This document shows positions 33,622 to 42,866 of a stretch of DNA of 64,000 bases, piece after piece. The DNA comes from Terriglobia bacterium. Its GTDB lineage: Bacteria > Acidobacteriota > Terriglobia > Terriglobales > Acidobacteriaceae. Position numbers and translations under genes: made by a program. How positions within the stretch are numbered: position 1 is the stretch's first letter; every line of letters starts with the position of its first letter. The notes under the pieces were generated by a model. It saw only the letters and a program-made list of their open reading frames with translations. It searched no databases and was not told the DNA's origin. The stretch is from the NCBI GenBank assembly GCA_020073565.1, contig JAIQEY010000024.1, forward strand, positions 24,913 through 88,912, read 5' to 3'.

Positions 33622-35250
33622 ATGACAGCATCTTTAGCTCACATTCTCGCTGATTCCCCCATTCTCACGCTCTTCCTCGTGATCGGCCTGGGATATCTCC
33701 TCGGCCAGATCAGTTTCTTCGGTTTTCGTCTGGGCGTGGCCGGAGTCCTCTTCAGCGGACTCGCAGTTGGCGCGCTAGGTCCGACCATCGCTCTGCCAGA
33801 AGCCATACCCAATCTTGGCCTCATCATCTTCGTTTACACCGTGGGCATCGAAACCGGGCCTGCCTTCTGGCGTTCATTTCGCCAGCATGGATATCGTCAC
33901 ACAGTCGTGTGTGCGATCGTTCTGGTCTTCGCCTTTGCAGTGACGTTTGGAATGGGGGCTGCCTTGCATCTCTCTAAACCGCGTACTGCAGGACTGTACA
34001 CAGGAGCGCTGACGAACACCCCGGCACTTGCGGCTGTGCGCGAGCGCTTGCGCGATCGCGGGCGTGCGCATCATCTCTCTGAAGACCAGATCCGCGATCT
34101 GTCTAGTGAACCGGTGGTCGCTTACAGCATCAGCTATCCGTTGGGCGTAATCGGTGTCCTTTTGTGCATTCAAATCGCACGCAGGTTCTGGTTCCACAAT
34201 TTTCAGCCCGCAGAGGAACAACCAGAGATCCACGTCCATAATTTTGCAGTCACCAACGGTGCAGTCGCCGGACTTTCTGTTGGTGAACTCATGCAAATGC
34301 ATAGAAACTCGGGGTTCGTAATCAGCCGGATCCAGCACGCCGGGCGCGTGAATCTCGCTCAACCTGAAACAGTGCTCGCAGAGGGCGATGTGGTTGCCAT
34401 CGTCGGAGATGACAAATCTTCCGAGCGCGCCCGCCTTATCTTTGGGGAGCCCATCGATGCGCACTTGGAAGAAGACCGCTCCCAACTCGATTTCCGCCGC
34501 GTCTTCGTCTCCAACAAAGAAGTAGTCGGGCGACCGATCGGCAAACTGGATTTGGACCGCCTATCCGCAACCATCACTCGCGTCCGTCGCGGGGATGTGG
34601 ACGTTGTTCCTGATCCAGAAACACGGCTGGAATTTGGTGACCGCATCCGCGTCCTCACCCGCCGCGAGAATTTCGCGGCAGTCTCCAAATTGTTCGGAGA
34701 TTCCATTCGCGGTACTGCAGAAACGGACTTCGGCTCGGTCGCGCTGGGTATGGTGTTGGGTGTTATGGCTGGAATGCTACCCATCCCGCTCCCCGGCGGA
34801 GTCACAGTTCGTCTGGGATTGGCTGGCGGCCCACTTGTTGTAGCCCTGATCCTCGGCCGCATCGAGCGCACCGGCGGCATTGCCTGGGTTATGCCGATCA
34901 GCGCCAATCTGACTCTCCGCCAAATCGGGCTGCTGCTATTTTTGGCTGGCGTCGGCACTAAAGCCGGATTTGCTTTCGTTCAAACTATGCGCAGCAACGG
35001 AGCGCAAATGCTCGTCGCCGGAGCACTAGTCACCTTCTCCACAACGCTGCTCACGTTGCTGGTCGGCTACAAGCTTCTGAAAATTCCGCCCGACTCCATA
35101 CTTGGATTCGTTGCCGGCGTGCAAACTCAACCGGCCTGCCTGGCCTTCGCGAGCAACCTCACGAAATCCGAAAATACTAACATCGCCTACGCCAGCATCT
35201 ATCCCGCAGCTATGATCGTCAAAATCATCCTCGCCCAACTACTCGTGTGA
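33622..35250 (+). CDS. AspT/YidE-type transporter with two RCK_C domains
   Basis: 542 residues from ATG 33622 (TTG 33619 possible). Two membrane halves (about residues 10-185 and 370-542), each with five or so helices, flank two cytoplasmic RCK_C/TrkA-C domains (VGELMQMHRNSGFVISRIQH... and FRRVFVSNKEVVGRPIGKLD). This is the layout of the aspartate:alanine exchanger (AAEx) family, including AspT of lactobacilli and the YidE/YbjL proteins. Substrate cannot be told from sequence. The membrane halves show GLIIFVYTVGIETGPAFW and GLLLFLAGVGTKAGFAFV, related repeats in opposed orientation. It has its own sigma54-like promoter at 33480. Confidence 0.88.
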   Translation: MTASLAHILADSPILTLFLVIGLGYLLGQISFFGFRLGVAGVLFSGLAVGALGPTIALPEAIPNLGLIIFVYTVGIETGPAFWRSFRQHGYRHTVVCAIVLVFAFAVTFGMGAALHLSKPRTAGLYTGALTNTPALAAVRERLRDRGRAHHLSEDQIRDLSSEPVVAYSISYPLGVIGVLLCIQIARRFWFHNFQPAEEQPEIHVHNFAVTNGAVAGLSVGELMQMHRNSGFVISRIQHAGRVNLAQPETVLAEGDVVAIVGDDKSSERARLIFGEPIDAHLEEDRSQLDFRRVFVSNKEVVGRPIGKLDLDRLSATITRVRRGDVDVVPDPETRLEFGDRIRVLTRRENFAAVSKLFGDSIRGTAETDFGSVALGMVLGVMAGMLPIPLPGGVTVRLGLAGGPLVVALILGRIERTGGIAWVMPISANLTLRQIGLLLFLAGVGTKAGFAFVQTMRSNGAQMLVAGALVTFSTTLLTLLVGYKLLKIPPDSILGFVAGVQTQPACLAFASNLTKSENTNIAYASIYPAAMIVKIILAQLLV

Positions 35251-35279
35251 CGACGTTTGTGAAATCGGCCATTCTCGTG

Positions 35280-35313
35280 TGCCCGCATTCAGGCAGTGCC
35301 CTTGAGGTGGGCA
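35280..35313. promoter_or_regulatory. Tandem enhancer palindromes (UAS)
   Basis: TGCCCGCATTCAGGCA (35280-35295) and TGCCCTTGAGGTGGGCA (35297-35313, one base longer), 1 bp apart. The -24 GG is 62 bp downstream. Same two-unit design as 50382-50414. Confidence 0.75.
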
Positions 35314-35373
35314 CTCAGCTCCTCTCAACGATGGAATAGCCGTAATGAGATCAGGCATTTGCAGAGATGTGAT

Positions 35374-35389
35374 TGGCTAGCAATCTGCA
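35374..35389 (+). promoter_or_regulatory. sigma54 -24/-12 promoter (for pckA operon)
   Basis: TGGCTAGCAATCTGCA, GG-N10-GC, closely resembling the elements at 57879 and 60807. Predicted start near 35400, leader about 113 bases. Confidence 0.75.
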
Positions 35390-35512
35390 GTATGTAAAGC
35401 AAATGCGCCGAGTCGGCAGAGCACAGTTCGGTGGATCGCATAACCGAAGCGACGCGCACCGCCCGCACGATCGGTCCGTTTTGCTGCCGATGACAGTTTA
35501 GGAGGACTGGAC

Positions 35513-37123
35513 ATGTCAACTTCAACCGCGAGGGTCGCGGAACCGCGCTATGGTTTGGAACGCCATGGCATTCAGAATGTCAACACCGTCTACTGGAACC
35601 TCTCTACGCCTCAGCTCTATGAGGAGGCGCTGCGACGGCATGAGGGGCGCCTGGCGCATCTAGGGCCCTTAGTCGTCCGCACGGGACAGTACACCGGGCG
35701 ATCGCCGCGCGACAAAGTCATCGTTCGGGAACCATCCAGCGCGAACCAGGTGTGGTGGGGCGACGTAAATCGGCCCATGGAGCCCGAGCAATTCGATCGG
35801 CTGCATTGCCAGCTCCTGGCATATCTGCAGGATCGCGACATGTTCGTCCAGGACTGCTTCGTGGGCGCGGATTCCCGGTATCGTCTGCCGATTCGCGTCA
35901 TCACTGAAACCGCCTGGCACAGCCTTTTCGCGCGCAACATGTTCATCCAACCTAAGCCCGGAGAAGTCACCGGACAGGAGCCGCAGTTCACTGTTATCCA
36001 GGCCCCCAACTTCCATGCCATACCCGAAATCGACGGCACGCATTCCGAGGTGTTCATCGTCGTGAACTTTGCCAAGAAGCTCGTGTTGATCGGGGGTACG
36101 CAGTATGCAGGCGAGATCAAGAAATCGATCTTCAGTGTGATGAACTACCTGCTTCCGCAGCAGAATGTTCTTTCCATACACAGCTCCGCCAATATCGGTC
36201 CCGATGGCGCTGCTGCGATCTTTTTCGGACTGTCCGGCACGGGGAAAACCACCCTGTCCGCTGATCCCAGCCGCACCCTGATCGGGGACGATGAGCATGG
36301 ATGGAGCGATCGCGGAGTTTTCAACCTCGAAGGTGGCTGCTACGCAAAGGTTGTCCATCTTTCAGCAAAGGCGGAGCCGGAAATCTACGAAACGACACGG
36401 AAGTTTGGGACCATTCTGGAGAACGTTGGCATGGACAGCGCAAGTGGGCGATTGGACCTGGACGACGTATCACTCACGGAGAACACACGAGCTGCCTATC
36501 CCATAAGCCACATTCCGAACGCGACCCGTGAAGGCATGGGAGGTCACCCGAGTCACATCATCATGCTGACGGCCGATGCTTTCGGGGTGCTGCCGCCGAT
36601 CTCCCGGCTCACTCCAGCACAGGCGATGTACCACTTCCTCTCGGGATACACCGCGAAGGTCGCTGGCACCGAAAAAGGCGTGACCGAGCCACAGGCTACC
36701 TTCAGCGCGTGTTTTGGCGCGGCGTTCATGTCGCTTTCGCCCGCTGTGTATGCTCGGCTGCTAGGCGAGAAGATTGCTGCGCACAAAGTCAGTGTCTGGC
36801 TCCTCAATACAGGTTGGAGTGGAGGCCCCTATGGCACGGGTCATCGGATGGCCATCGACCATACACGCGCTATGGTGCATGCGGCTCTTGCCGGCGCTCT
36901 CGACCAGGTGCCAACTCGACCAGACCCGATCTTCGGCGTCGGAGTTCCCGCGTCGTGCCCGGGAGTTCCCGCCGAGGTCCTAGACCCGCGTCGCACTTGG
37001 TCCGATCCAAAAGCGTACGACGCGCAGGCCCACCGTCTGGCCGGACTTTTTGCCGCCAACCTTCGAAACTTTGGCGACACCATATCGGACGAGATTCGGG
37101 CAGCTGGGCCGCGCATACCGTGA
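35513..37123 (+). CDS. pckA: Phosphoenolpyruvate carboxykinase (ATP)
   Basis: 536 residues. Converts oxaloacetate and ATP to phosphoenolpyruvate, CO2 and ADP, the first committed step of gluconeogenesis. Signatures of the ATP-dependent class: RTGQYTGRSPRDKVIVREPS near residue 60, FFGLSGTGKTTLSADPSRTL (P-loop) followed by DDEHGWSDRGVFNLEGGCYA, and NTGWSGGPYGTGHRM near the C-terminus. AGGAGG lies upstream of the ATG. It heads a four-gene run with fructose-bisphosphate aldolase, phosphofructokinase and glycogen debranching enzyme, all on the plus strand. Confidence 0.96.
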   Translation: MSTSTARVAEPRYGLERHGIQNVNTVYWNLSTPQLYEEALRRHEGRLAHLGPLVVRTGQYTGRSPRDKVIVREPSSANQVWWGDVNRPMEPEQFDRLHCQLLAYLQDRDMFVQDCFVGADSRYRLPIRVITETAWHSLFARNMFIQPKPGEVTGQEPQFTVIQAPNFHAIPEIDGTHSEVFIVVNFAKKLVLIGGTQYAGEIKKSIFSVMNYLLPQQNVLSIHSSANIGPDGAAAIFFGLSGTGKTTLSADPSRTLIGDDEHGWSDRGVFNLEGGCYAKVVHLSAKAEPEIYETTRKFGTILENVGMDSASGRLDLDDVSLTENTRAAYPISHIPNATREGMGGHPSHIIMLTADAFGVLPPISRLTPAQAMYHFLSGYTAKVAGTEKGVTEPQATFSACFGAAFMSLSPAVYARLLGEKIAAHKVSVWLLNTGWSGGPYGTGHRMAIDHTRAMVHAALAGALDQVPTRPDPIFGVGVPASCPGVPAEVLDPRRTWSDPKAYDAQAHRLAGLFAANLRNFGDTISDEIRAAGPRIP

Positions 37124-37208
37124 AGACCTTCAGCTATGCCGGAATTCCGGCAATTTGTTGTAGCTAGTTTTCCGCTGCTCGTATCGCAGCGACAGGAGAG
37201 GAGTGGAT

Positions 37209-38288
37209 ATGGCAACAGCACCGAAAGTCGGCTCCATTGAGCACTATCTGGGCAACGCGGCGGACACGCTGCTCGGCTTCAGCAATCCGCGGATTTCTAA
37301 GGAGCGCTTGCATATTCCAGGTCCTGATTTCGTGGACCGCGTGTTTGCGGAATCGAACCGCAGTCCCCGTGTGTTGAACAGCCTTCAGCGCATCTTCGAC
37401 CACGGACGCCTTTCCAGCACGGGGTACCTCTCCATTCTGCCAGTCGATCAGGGTATCGAGCACTCGGCAGGCGCTAGTTTCGCTAAGAACCCGGACTATT
37501 TCGATGCCGAAAACATCGTGAAACTGGCGCTGGAGGCTGGCTGCAATGCGGTGGCCTCTACATTTGGCGTCCTTGGCATGGTTGCCCGCAAGTATGCGCA
37601 CAGGATTCCCTTCATCGTGAAAGTCAATCACAATGAGCTGCTTACATATCCCAACAAGTTCGACCAGATCCTGTTCGGAACTGTGGAGCAAGCTTATGAT
37701 ATGGGCGCTTCTGCAGTTGGTGCGACGATCTACTTCGGCTCGGATGGTGCTACGCGTCAAATCGTTGAAATTGCGCAGGTCTTTGCTCGCGCCCACGAAC
37801 TGGGCATGGCCACCGTGCTCTGGTGCTACCTGCGTAACCCGGCGTTCAAGAAGGACAAGGACTATCACCTCGCCGCAGACCTCACCGGTCAGGCGAACCA
37901 CCTCGGTGTCACAATCCAGGCCGACATCATTAAGCAGAAGCTGCCAGAGAATAACGGAGGATTCGTTGCGCTGAACGCGGGCGACTCGTCCTATGGGAAG
38001 CTCGACAAGCGTATTTACAGCGAACTCACCAGCGACCACCCGATTGATCTCTGCCGTTATCAGGTCGCGAACTGCTATATGGGACGCGCTGGTCTGATCA
38101 ACAGCGGGGGCGCTTCGGGAGCGAATGACTTCGCCGACGCGGTCACGACGGCGGTCATCAATAAGCGCGCCGGCGGCATGGGTCTGATCTCCGGCCGCAA
38201 AGCGTTCCAGCGGCCAATGAAGGAAGGCATCGAGCTGCTGCACGCAATTCAGGACGTATATCTGGACCCGAGAATCACGGTTGCTTGA
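37209..38288 (+). CDS. Class I fructose-bisphosphate aldolase
   Basis: 359 residues from ATG 37209 (GAGGAG directly upstream; GTG 37203 is possible). DeoC/FbaB-type barrel: [20 protein letters not shown] is the hallmark, then [35 protein letters not shown] with the Schiff-base region and [20 protein letters not shown] phosphate site. Interconverts fructose-1,6-bisphosphate and two trioses without a metal. Sits 85 bases after pckA and 43 bases before the phosphofructokinase gene. Confidence 0.93.
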   Translation: MATAPKVGSIEHYLGNAADTLLGFSNPRISKERLHIPGPDFVDRVFAESNRSPRVLNSLQRIFDHGRLSSTGYLSILPVDQGIEHSAGASFAKNPDYFDAENIVKLALEAGCNAVASTFGVLGMVARKYAHRIPFIVKVNHNELLTYPNKFDQILFGTVEQAYDMGASAVGATIYFGSDGATRQIVEIAQVFARAHELGMATVLWCYLRNPAFKKDKDYHLAADLTGQANHLGVTIQADIIKQKLPENNGGFVALNAGDSSYGKLDKRIYSELTSDHPIDLCRYQVANCYMGRAGLINSGGASGANDFADAVTTAVINKRAGGMGLISGRKAFQRPMKEGIELLHAIQDVYLDPRITVA

Positions 38289-38331
38289 TTGAGAGCGAAC
38301 GTGTCCCGCAGATGTGAAGAGGTAATACTTG

Positions 38332-39444
38332 ATGACAATCCCCGTAAGAAGAGTGGCAATCAATACTGGCGGTGGTGATGCACCCGGCCTGAATGCAGTC
38401 ATTCATGGCGCCGTACATGCTGCCCGCGGTTTAGGATGGCAGATCTTCGGTATTCGCGACGGCTACGACGGCTTCCTGGAACCGCAGAACTATCCTGACG
38501 GCGACCTGATTGAACTCAGGCGTTCGATGGTGCGTGAAATCTCTCACCTGGGCGGGACGATCCTGGGCACGACCAACCGAGGCAACCCCTTCTGTCGTCC
38601 TACGAGACAGCCAGACGGCACCACCAAAGAAGTTGACCGTTCCGACGAACTTATCGGGCATTTTCGCAGGAACAAGCTCGACGCCCTTATCGCGGTTGGC
38701 GGAGATGGCAGCCTCAGTATCGCGCACAAGCTGCAGAAGAAAGGCTTATGTGTAGTCGGTGTGCCCAAGACGATCGACAACGATCTCGAGTCGACGCTAC
38801 TTACATTCGGTTTCAACACCGCGGTTTCATTCGCCACCGAGTGTATTGACCGGCTCCACAGCACAGCGTTGGCACATCAGCGTCTCATGGTCGTGGAAGT
38901 GATGGGGCGCCATGCAGGGTGGATCGCGCTTCAATCCGGTTTGGCTGGAAGAGCGGACGCTATTCTTATTCCAGAGATCCCGTATGAAATCGAAAAAGTC
39001 GCCGCACACTTGTCTCGGAAGCACCGCGAAGGGAAACCGTATTCCATCGTGGTGGTTGCAGAAGGAGCTAAGCCCTTGGGCGGTGATGTGACGGTCAGAA
39101 GTCCCGAGGCCGGCCGGTCGGAGCGGCTGGGCGGAGTCGGCGAGACCGTCACCGCGCAGCTTCAGGAACTCACAGGGAAAGAGAGCCGGTGCGTGGTTCT
39201 GGGGCACCTATTGCGCGGCGGGTCACCCACGGCGATTGATCGAATCCTGGGACTCACATTCGGTGCTGCCGCCATTGATGCGCTCTCAAGAGGCATGGAC
39301 GGGGTCATGGTGGCAATCAATCCACCGCGCATTGATTTCGTACCCATCGAGAAGGCGATCGCACAACTAAAGCTGGTCCCGCCAGACAGCGAATTTCTTC
39401 TCGTATCGCGCGCGCTCGGTATTTGTTTTGGAGATGCCGGATAA
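38332..39444 (+). CDS. 6-phosphofructokinase
   Basis: 370 residues from ATG 38332 (AGAGG nine bases upstream; TTG 38329 possible). Signatures: TGGGDAPGLNAVIHGAV, GGTILGTTNRGNPF, AVGGDGSLSIAHKL, PKTIDNDLESTLLTFGFNTA and MGRHAGWIALQSGLA. The GGDGS sequence (Gly where PPi enzymes have Asp) together with PKTIDND (Lys where E. coli PfkA has Gly) is the mixed pattern known from the ATP-using long group III enzymes. I infer ATP as donor. It works with the neighbouring aldolase, here in a transcript that also holds the gluconeogenic pckA. Confidence 0.93.
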   Translation: MTIPVRRVAINTGGGDAPGLNAVIHGAVHAARGLGWQIFGIRDGYDGFLEPQNYPDGDLIELRRSMVREISHLGGTILGTTNRGNPFCRPTRQPDGTTKEVDRSDELIGHFRRNKLDALIAVGGDGSLSIAHKLQKKGLCVVGVPKTIDNDLESTLLTFGFNTAVSFATECIDRLHSTALAHQRLMVVEVMGRHAGWIALQSGLAGRADAILIPEIPYEIEKVAAHLSRKHREGKPYSIVVVAEGAKPLGGDVTVRSPEAGRSERLGGVGETVTAQLQELTGKESRCVVLGHLLRGGSPTAIDRILGLTFGAAAIDALSRGMDGVMVAINPPRIDFVPIEKAIAQLKLVPPDSEFLLVSRALGICFGDAG

Positions 39445-39504
39445 GGGTGGCAACAGGCTCCGAGCTGATGCCTTTCGGGCGAAGTGCCGCTCCCGTGACC
39501 ATAT

Positions 39505-41619
39505 ATGAGACAGTTCAACGAAGTCGCAGTGGAAAGATCGCGGTCCTCCCCGATGGCCGGCCGTAGCTTTCCACTCGGAGCTACGTTGGGAACCGGCGGC
39601 GCCAATTTTTCACTCTTTTCCCGGACTGCGACCGGCATCGACCTGCTGTTCTTCGACGGTGCAGATGATGCTCGACCTTCGCGTGTCATCCCCATCGATC
39701 CCGCGGCAAATCGGACTTACCATTATTGGCACGTATTCGTGCCAGGTGTACAAGCGGGTCAAATCTATGGATTCCGGGCCCACGGGCCATCCGCCCCAGA
39801 TCGGGGCCTAAGGTTCGATCCATCCAAGCTACTGCTCGACCCATATGGCCGCGCCATCGTGGTGCCGAGAAACTACAGCCGTGAGGCGGCCCGTCGCGAA
39901 GGCGACAACGCCGCGACCGCCATGAAGAGCGTCGTCACGGACCCGCAGTCGTATGACTGGGAAGGTGACGCACCTCTGAAGCGGCCGTGGTCACGCACCA
40001 TCATCTACGAGATGCATGTGCGCGGTTTCACGGCACACCCAAGCTCCGGAGTGGCCGAATCGAAACGTGGTACCTACGCTGGACTCATCGAGAAGATCCC
40101 CTACCTTCAGAAACTGGGCATAACCGCAGTCGAACTGCTCCCCGTGTTCCAGTTCGATGCTCAGGATGCGCCTCCAGGCCGGACGAACTACTGGGGTTAC
40201 GCGCCGGTCTCCTTTTTCGCGCCGCACCAGGCCTACAGTTCGCGCCCGGAACCACTGGGCGCGGTTGATGAATTTCGGGACATGGTCAAGGCACTGCACC
40301 GCGGCGGCATTGAAGTCGTTCTCGATGTCGTTTTCAATCACACGGCGGAAGGAGAGCACGACGGACCGACACAATGCTTCCGCGGTCTGGACAATCCTAC
40401 CTACTACCTCTTGTCTGAAGATCGCTCACGCTATCCCAACTTCACCGGTACAGGAAACACACTCAACGCGAACCATCCGATAGTACGGCGCATGATTGTG
40501 GATAGCCTTCGTTACTGGGTGAACGAAATGCACGTGGATGGCTTCCGATTCGATCTTGCATCCATCCTTGCGCGCGATTCGTCTGGTGCCGTCATGTCGA
40601 ATCCCCCGGTGCTTTGGGACATCGAATCCGATCCGGCGCTGGCTGGCACCAAGATGATCGCGGAGGCCTGGGACGCGGCAGGACTCTATCAGGTCGGCAG
40701 CTTCGTGGGAGATAGCTGGAAGGAGTGGAACGATCGGTTTCGCGATGACGTCCGCGACTTCTTCCGGGCTTCGGACAATTCTGTGGTGCGTATGGCCGAC
40801 CGTCTGCTCGGCAGCCCAAGCATCTATGGTCAGAGGGAGCGCGAAGCCGAGGAGAGCGTCAATTTCGTTACTTGCCACGATGGCTTTACGCTCAACGATG
40901 TCGTCTCCTGCAGTGACAAGCATAACGAAGAAAATGGCGAAGAGAACCGCGACGGCCGCGATGACAACCGAACCTGGAATTGCGGCGTGGAAGGTCCAAC
41001 GGACGATCCCGCAATTGAGAGGCTGCGCAACCGACAGGTGAAGAACTTTTTCACTGCCGCCATGCTTTCTGTGGGTGTGCCCATGTTTGTCATGGGCGAC
41101 GAGGTGCGGCGAATCCAGCGCGGCAACAATAATGCCTACTGCCAGGACAATGATACGAGTTGGTTCGACTGGGACCTGCTATCCAAACACGCCGACGTCC
41201 TCCGGTTCGTTAAGTTGCTGATCCAGCGCCGTGTCATGCGGGAAGTGGAGCATGAGCGCTGGCGCCTGAGTCTGAGCCAGTTCCTTCGCGACGCGAAACA
41301 CGCCTGGCACGGCGTGAAACTCAATCAGCCGGATTGGTCATCCGGTTCGCACAGCCTTGCGATAAGTGCAGAATTGAAGAATGAAGGGCTGTTACTGTAC
41401 GTCATCCTGAATAGCTATTGGGAAGCTCTCGAGTTCGAACTCCCGGTACCGAGGAACGGTGCAGGTAACTGGCGGCGGTGGATCGATACTGCCCTTGATC
41501 CGCCAGAAGAGATTTGCGAATGGAGCACAGCGGTACCGGTTCCCAGTGAAATGTATCACGCCGGTGCGCGGTCGGTGGTAGTGCTGATTGCAGGCGAGGG
41601 TGTGAATCGCGGGTATTGA
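39505..41619 (+). CDS. glgX: Glycogen debranching enzyme (GlgX/isoamylase)
   Basis: 704 residues. CBM48 at the N-terminus (about residues 18-120; GTGGANFSLFSRTATGIDLL), then a GH13 barrel with YEMHVRGFT, VVLDVVFNHTAEG (region I), GFRFDLASILARD with the catalytic Asp (region II), IAEAWDAAGLYQVG with the acid/base Glu (region III) and NFVTCHDGFTLNDVVSC (region IV). Hydrolyses alpha-1,6 branches after phosphorylase action, so with glgP at 29325 it completes glycogen breakdown. The start at 39505 has no good ribosome site; ATG 39553 is an alternative. Confidence 0.94.
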   Translation: MRQFNEVAVERSRSSPMAGRSFPLGATLGTGGANFSLFSRTATGIDLLFFDGADDARPSRVIPIDPAANRTYHYWHVFVPGVQAGQIYGFRAHGPSAPDRGLRFDPSKLLLDPYGRAIVVPRNYSREAARREGDNAATAMKSVVTDPQSYDWEGDAPLKRPWSRTIIYEMHVRGFTAHPSSGVAESKRGTYAGLIEKIPYLQKLGITAVELLPVFQFDAQDAPPGRTNYWGYAPVSFFAPHQAYSSRPEPLGAVDEFRDMVKALHRGGIEVVLDVVFNHTAEGEHDGPTQCFRGLDNPTYYLLSEDRSRYPNFTGTGNTLNANHPIVRRMIVDSLRYWVNEMHVDGFRFDLASILARDSSGAVMSNPPVLWDIESDPALAGTKMIAEAWDAAGLYQVGSFVGDSWKEWNDRFRDDVRDFFRASDNSVVRMADRLLGSPSIYGQREREAEESVNFVTCHDGFTLNDVVSCSDKHNEENGEENRDGRDDNRTWNCGVEGPTDDPAIERLRNRQVKNFFTAAMLSVGVPMFVMGDEVRRIQRGNNNAYCQDNDTSWFDWDLLSKHADVLRFVKLLIQRRVMREVEHERWRLSLSQFLRDAKHAWHGVKLNQPDWSSGSHSLAISAELKNEGLLLYVILNSYWEALEFELPVPRNGAGNWRRWIDTALDPPEEICEWSTAVPVPSEMYHAGARSVVVLIAGEGVNRGY

Positions 41620-41686
41620 GTCCCGAGTATGAGCCGGAGACAACCGCGATCTGCCGACGCTCATGTTGCATCCGACAAACCAGCTT

Positions 41687-42001
41687 TCATACGTGGAGAT
41701 GGTTTCCGGCTTCTTGGAGTCCTCCACACCATTCCAATGCCAACGGAAGCTCGGAAATGCTCCAATCGTCGGTAACAAAAACCGGGAGTTCTCCGCGAAT
41801 CGCCTGTGCCTTGGCAATCAAGTCAAAAACCTCAAGACTGTCCTGGGTAATCACAACAGCATCGAAGTCTTCCGTGCGGATGATCTCAAGCGCGTCGCAG
41901 CACGTGCTTACGTAAAGCAACATGTGGCCGCGGTTCCTTAGGACCTCATCAGTTCTTCCAGGGATAGATTCGGGATTCAGATCAACGTAGAGAATTCTCA
42001 T
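41687..42001 (-). CDS. Pseudo-receiver protein (response-regulator fold)
   Basis: 104 residues, ATG at 42001 with GAGG nine bases upstream. Strand-helix pattern of a CheY receiver: MRILYVDLNPESIPG, DALEIIRTEDFDAVVITQDS, then GELPVFVTDDW. The usual phospho-acceptor Asp at the end of strand 3 (DVVLLD) is replaced by Thr (DAVVIT), and the conserved lysine is absent, so it probably cannot be phosphorylated. It is paralogous to the protein at 57187, sharing ILY, FDAVVI, LPVF and DW. It ends the minus-strand transcript that begins with the STAS-like gene at 42721, or has its own promoter; I found none. Confidence 0.75.
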   Translation of the reverse strand: MRILYVDLNPESIPGRTDEVLRNRGHMLLYVSTCCDALEIIRTEDFDAVVITQDSLEVFDLIAKAQAIRGELPVFVTDDWSISELPLALEWCGGLQEAGNHLHV

Positions 42002-42110
42002 TTTGCCGCACCTCGCGACGGCGATCTTCGTTGTGACTCTGATGCATCTTGCCCTGTCGGTTCATCGTCATATGCCATATAACCGGGAGCGGGGCGGGCG
42101 ATACAGTCGG

Positions 42111-42307
42111 CTATTTCGGGCGTTGGGGAGAGCTATAGCCGAGACGTACCGCAACTCCACCCAGCGTCAACCTCCTCTGGCCGTTCGCGCGACCGGTCGG
42201 TTTACCGGTCTCCATACACGAACGTACACGCTTGCGTTCACTCATCAGTTCGGGCGTGACTTCCCAGGTTCGGGAAGGACCAAGTGCGGAACCTCGCCGG
42301 AATTCAT
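42111..42307 (-). CDS. Two overlapping short ORFs (20 and 44 aa)
   Basis: ATG 42307 is preceded by AAGGAG five bases upstream, a very good ribosome site, and opens a 20-residue ORF (MNSGEVPHLVLPEPGKSRPN) ending in TGATG, where the ATG at 42245 starts a basic 44-residue ORF (MSERKRVRSCMETGKPTGRA then NGQRRLTLGGVAVRLGYSS). One-base stop/start overlap suggests coupling. Both lie between the STAS-like and pseudo-receiver genes on the same strand. They are too short for family assignment. The rest of the 42002-42463 gap holds nothing I recognise. Confidence 0.4.
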
Positions 42308-42463
42308 TCCATCTCCTTTCTTGTCTCGAATAACCCAGCCACTTTCTTTGTGATGGATTGTCTGTCCTGGCGGGGCTAGCGATGCGCTCGGAGTCAGTAC
42401 TACTTCGATCGAGCAGGCCCCAGTGCATCGCGGCCCCGCATTCACACAAGATCACCACCTGGA

Positions 42464-42721
42464 TCATGGCGACAATGGCAGACGCATCCTCCTGCAGAGT
42501 GTCTGTGCAAACGTGCCCTGGGCGCGAAATCTCGCTCCCTTTGTTCCCAGGGAAACGAGCGACCTCTCACCATCACGGTCAGCGAAGGTCAGGGAAGTGA
42601 GATCAATTTCTAATGCGGCGGCACCGAATGTTGCGTGTCGCAGGTCCTCGGCACACGATCCAACGAGTCGCCCCGCCAGTTTGACGGTGATCCGGTCGCC
42701 GCGATGCATGATGGACATCAT
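42464..42721 (-). CDS. STAS-like small protein
   Basis: 85 residues (start ATG 42721 or 42718; TTG 42724 also in frame). Pattern ITVKLAGRLVGSCAEDLRHA, then ALEIDLTSLTFADRDGERSL matches the STAS fold, strand-helix-strand with D at the loop of the phosphorylation site. Closely related in layout to the proteins at 51221 and 58461. STAS anti-anti-sigma factors bind anti-sigma kinases; the Ser/Thr that is normally phosphorylated is not obvious here (LTFADRDG). The gene follows a sigma54 promoter at 42739 by a very short leader. Confidence 0.65.
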   Translation of the reverse strand: MMSIMHRGDRITVKLAGRLVGSCAEDLRHATFGAAALEIDLTSLTFADRDGERSLVSLGTKGARFRAQGTFAQTLCRRMRLPLSP

Positions 42722-42738
42722 CAATACATAATGGTGAC

Positions 42739-42754
42739 GGCAGGTGTGTTGCCA
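42739..42754 (-). promoter_or_regulatory. sigma54 -24/-12 promoter (for STAS-like gene)
   Basis: Minus strand reads TGGCAACACACCTGCC, GG-N10-GC. Predicted start near 42728, only a few bases before the ATG, so the transcript is nearly leaderless. Confidence 0.65.
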
Positions 42755-42824
42755 AACTGAATAGGTTTAACTCACGGTAAGACAGTGACTTAGAAGCACA
42801 CACCGAGCCAACAGTAGACTTCAA

Positions 42825-42859
42825 TGACCGCATGCGGACGTGGGGACCGAATGTGGGCA
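42825..42859. promoter_or_regulatory. Tandem enhancer palindromes (UAS)
   Basis: TGACCGCATGCGGACG (42825-42840) and GGACCGAATGTGGGCA (42844-42859), 3 bp apart. The -24 GG on the minus strand is 72 bp away, as at 31935-31969. The pair ends just before the stop of the phosphatase gene at 42867. Confidence 0.65.
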
Positions 42860-42866
42860 TGGCGTA

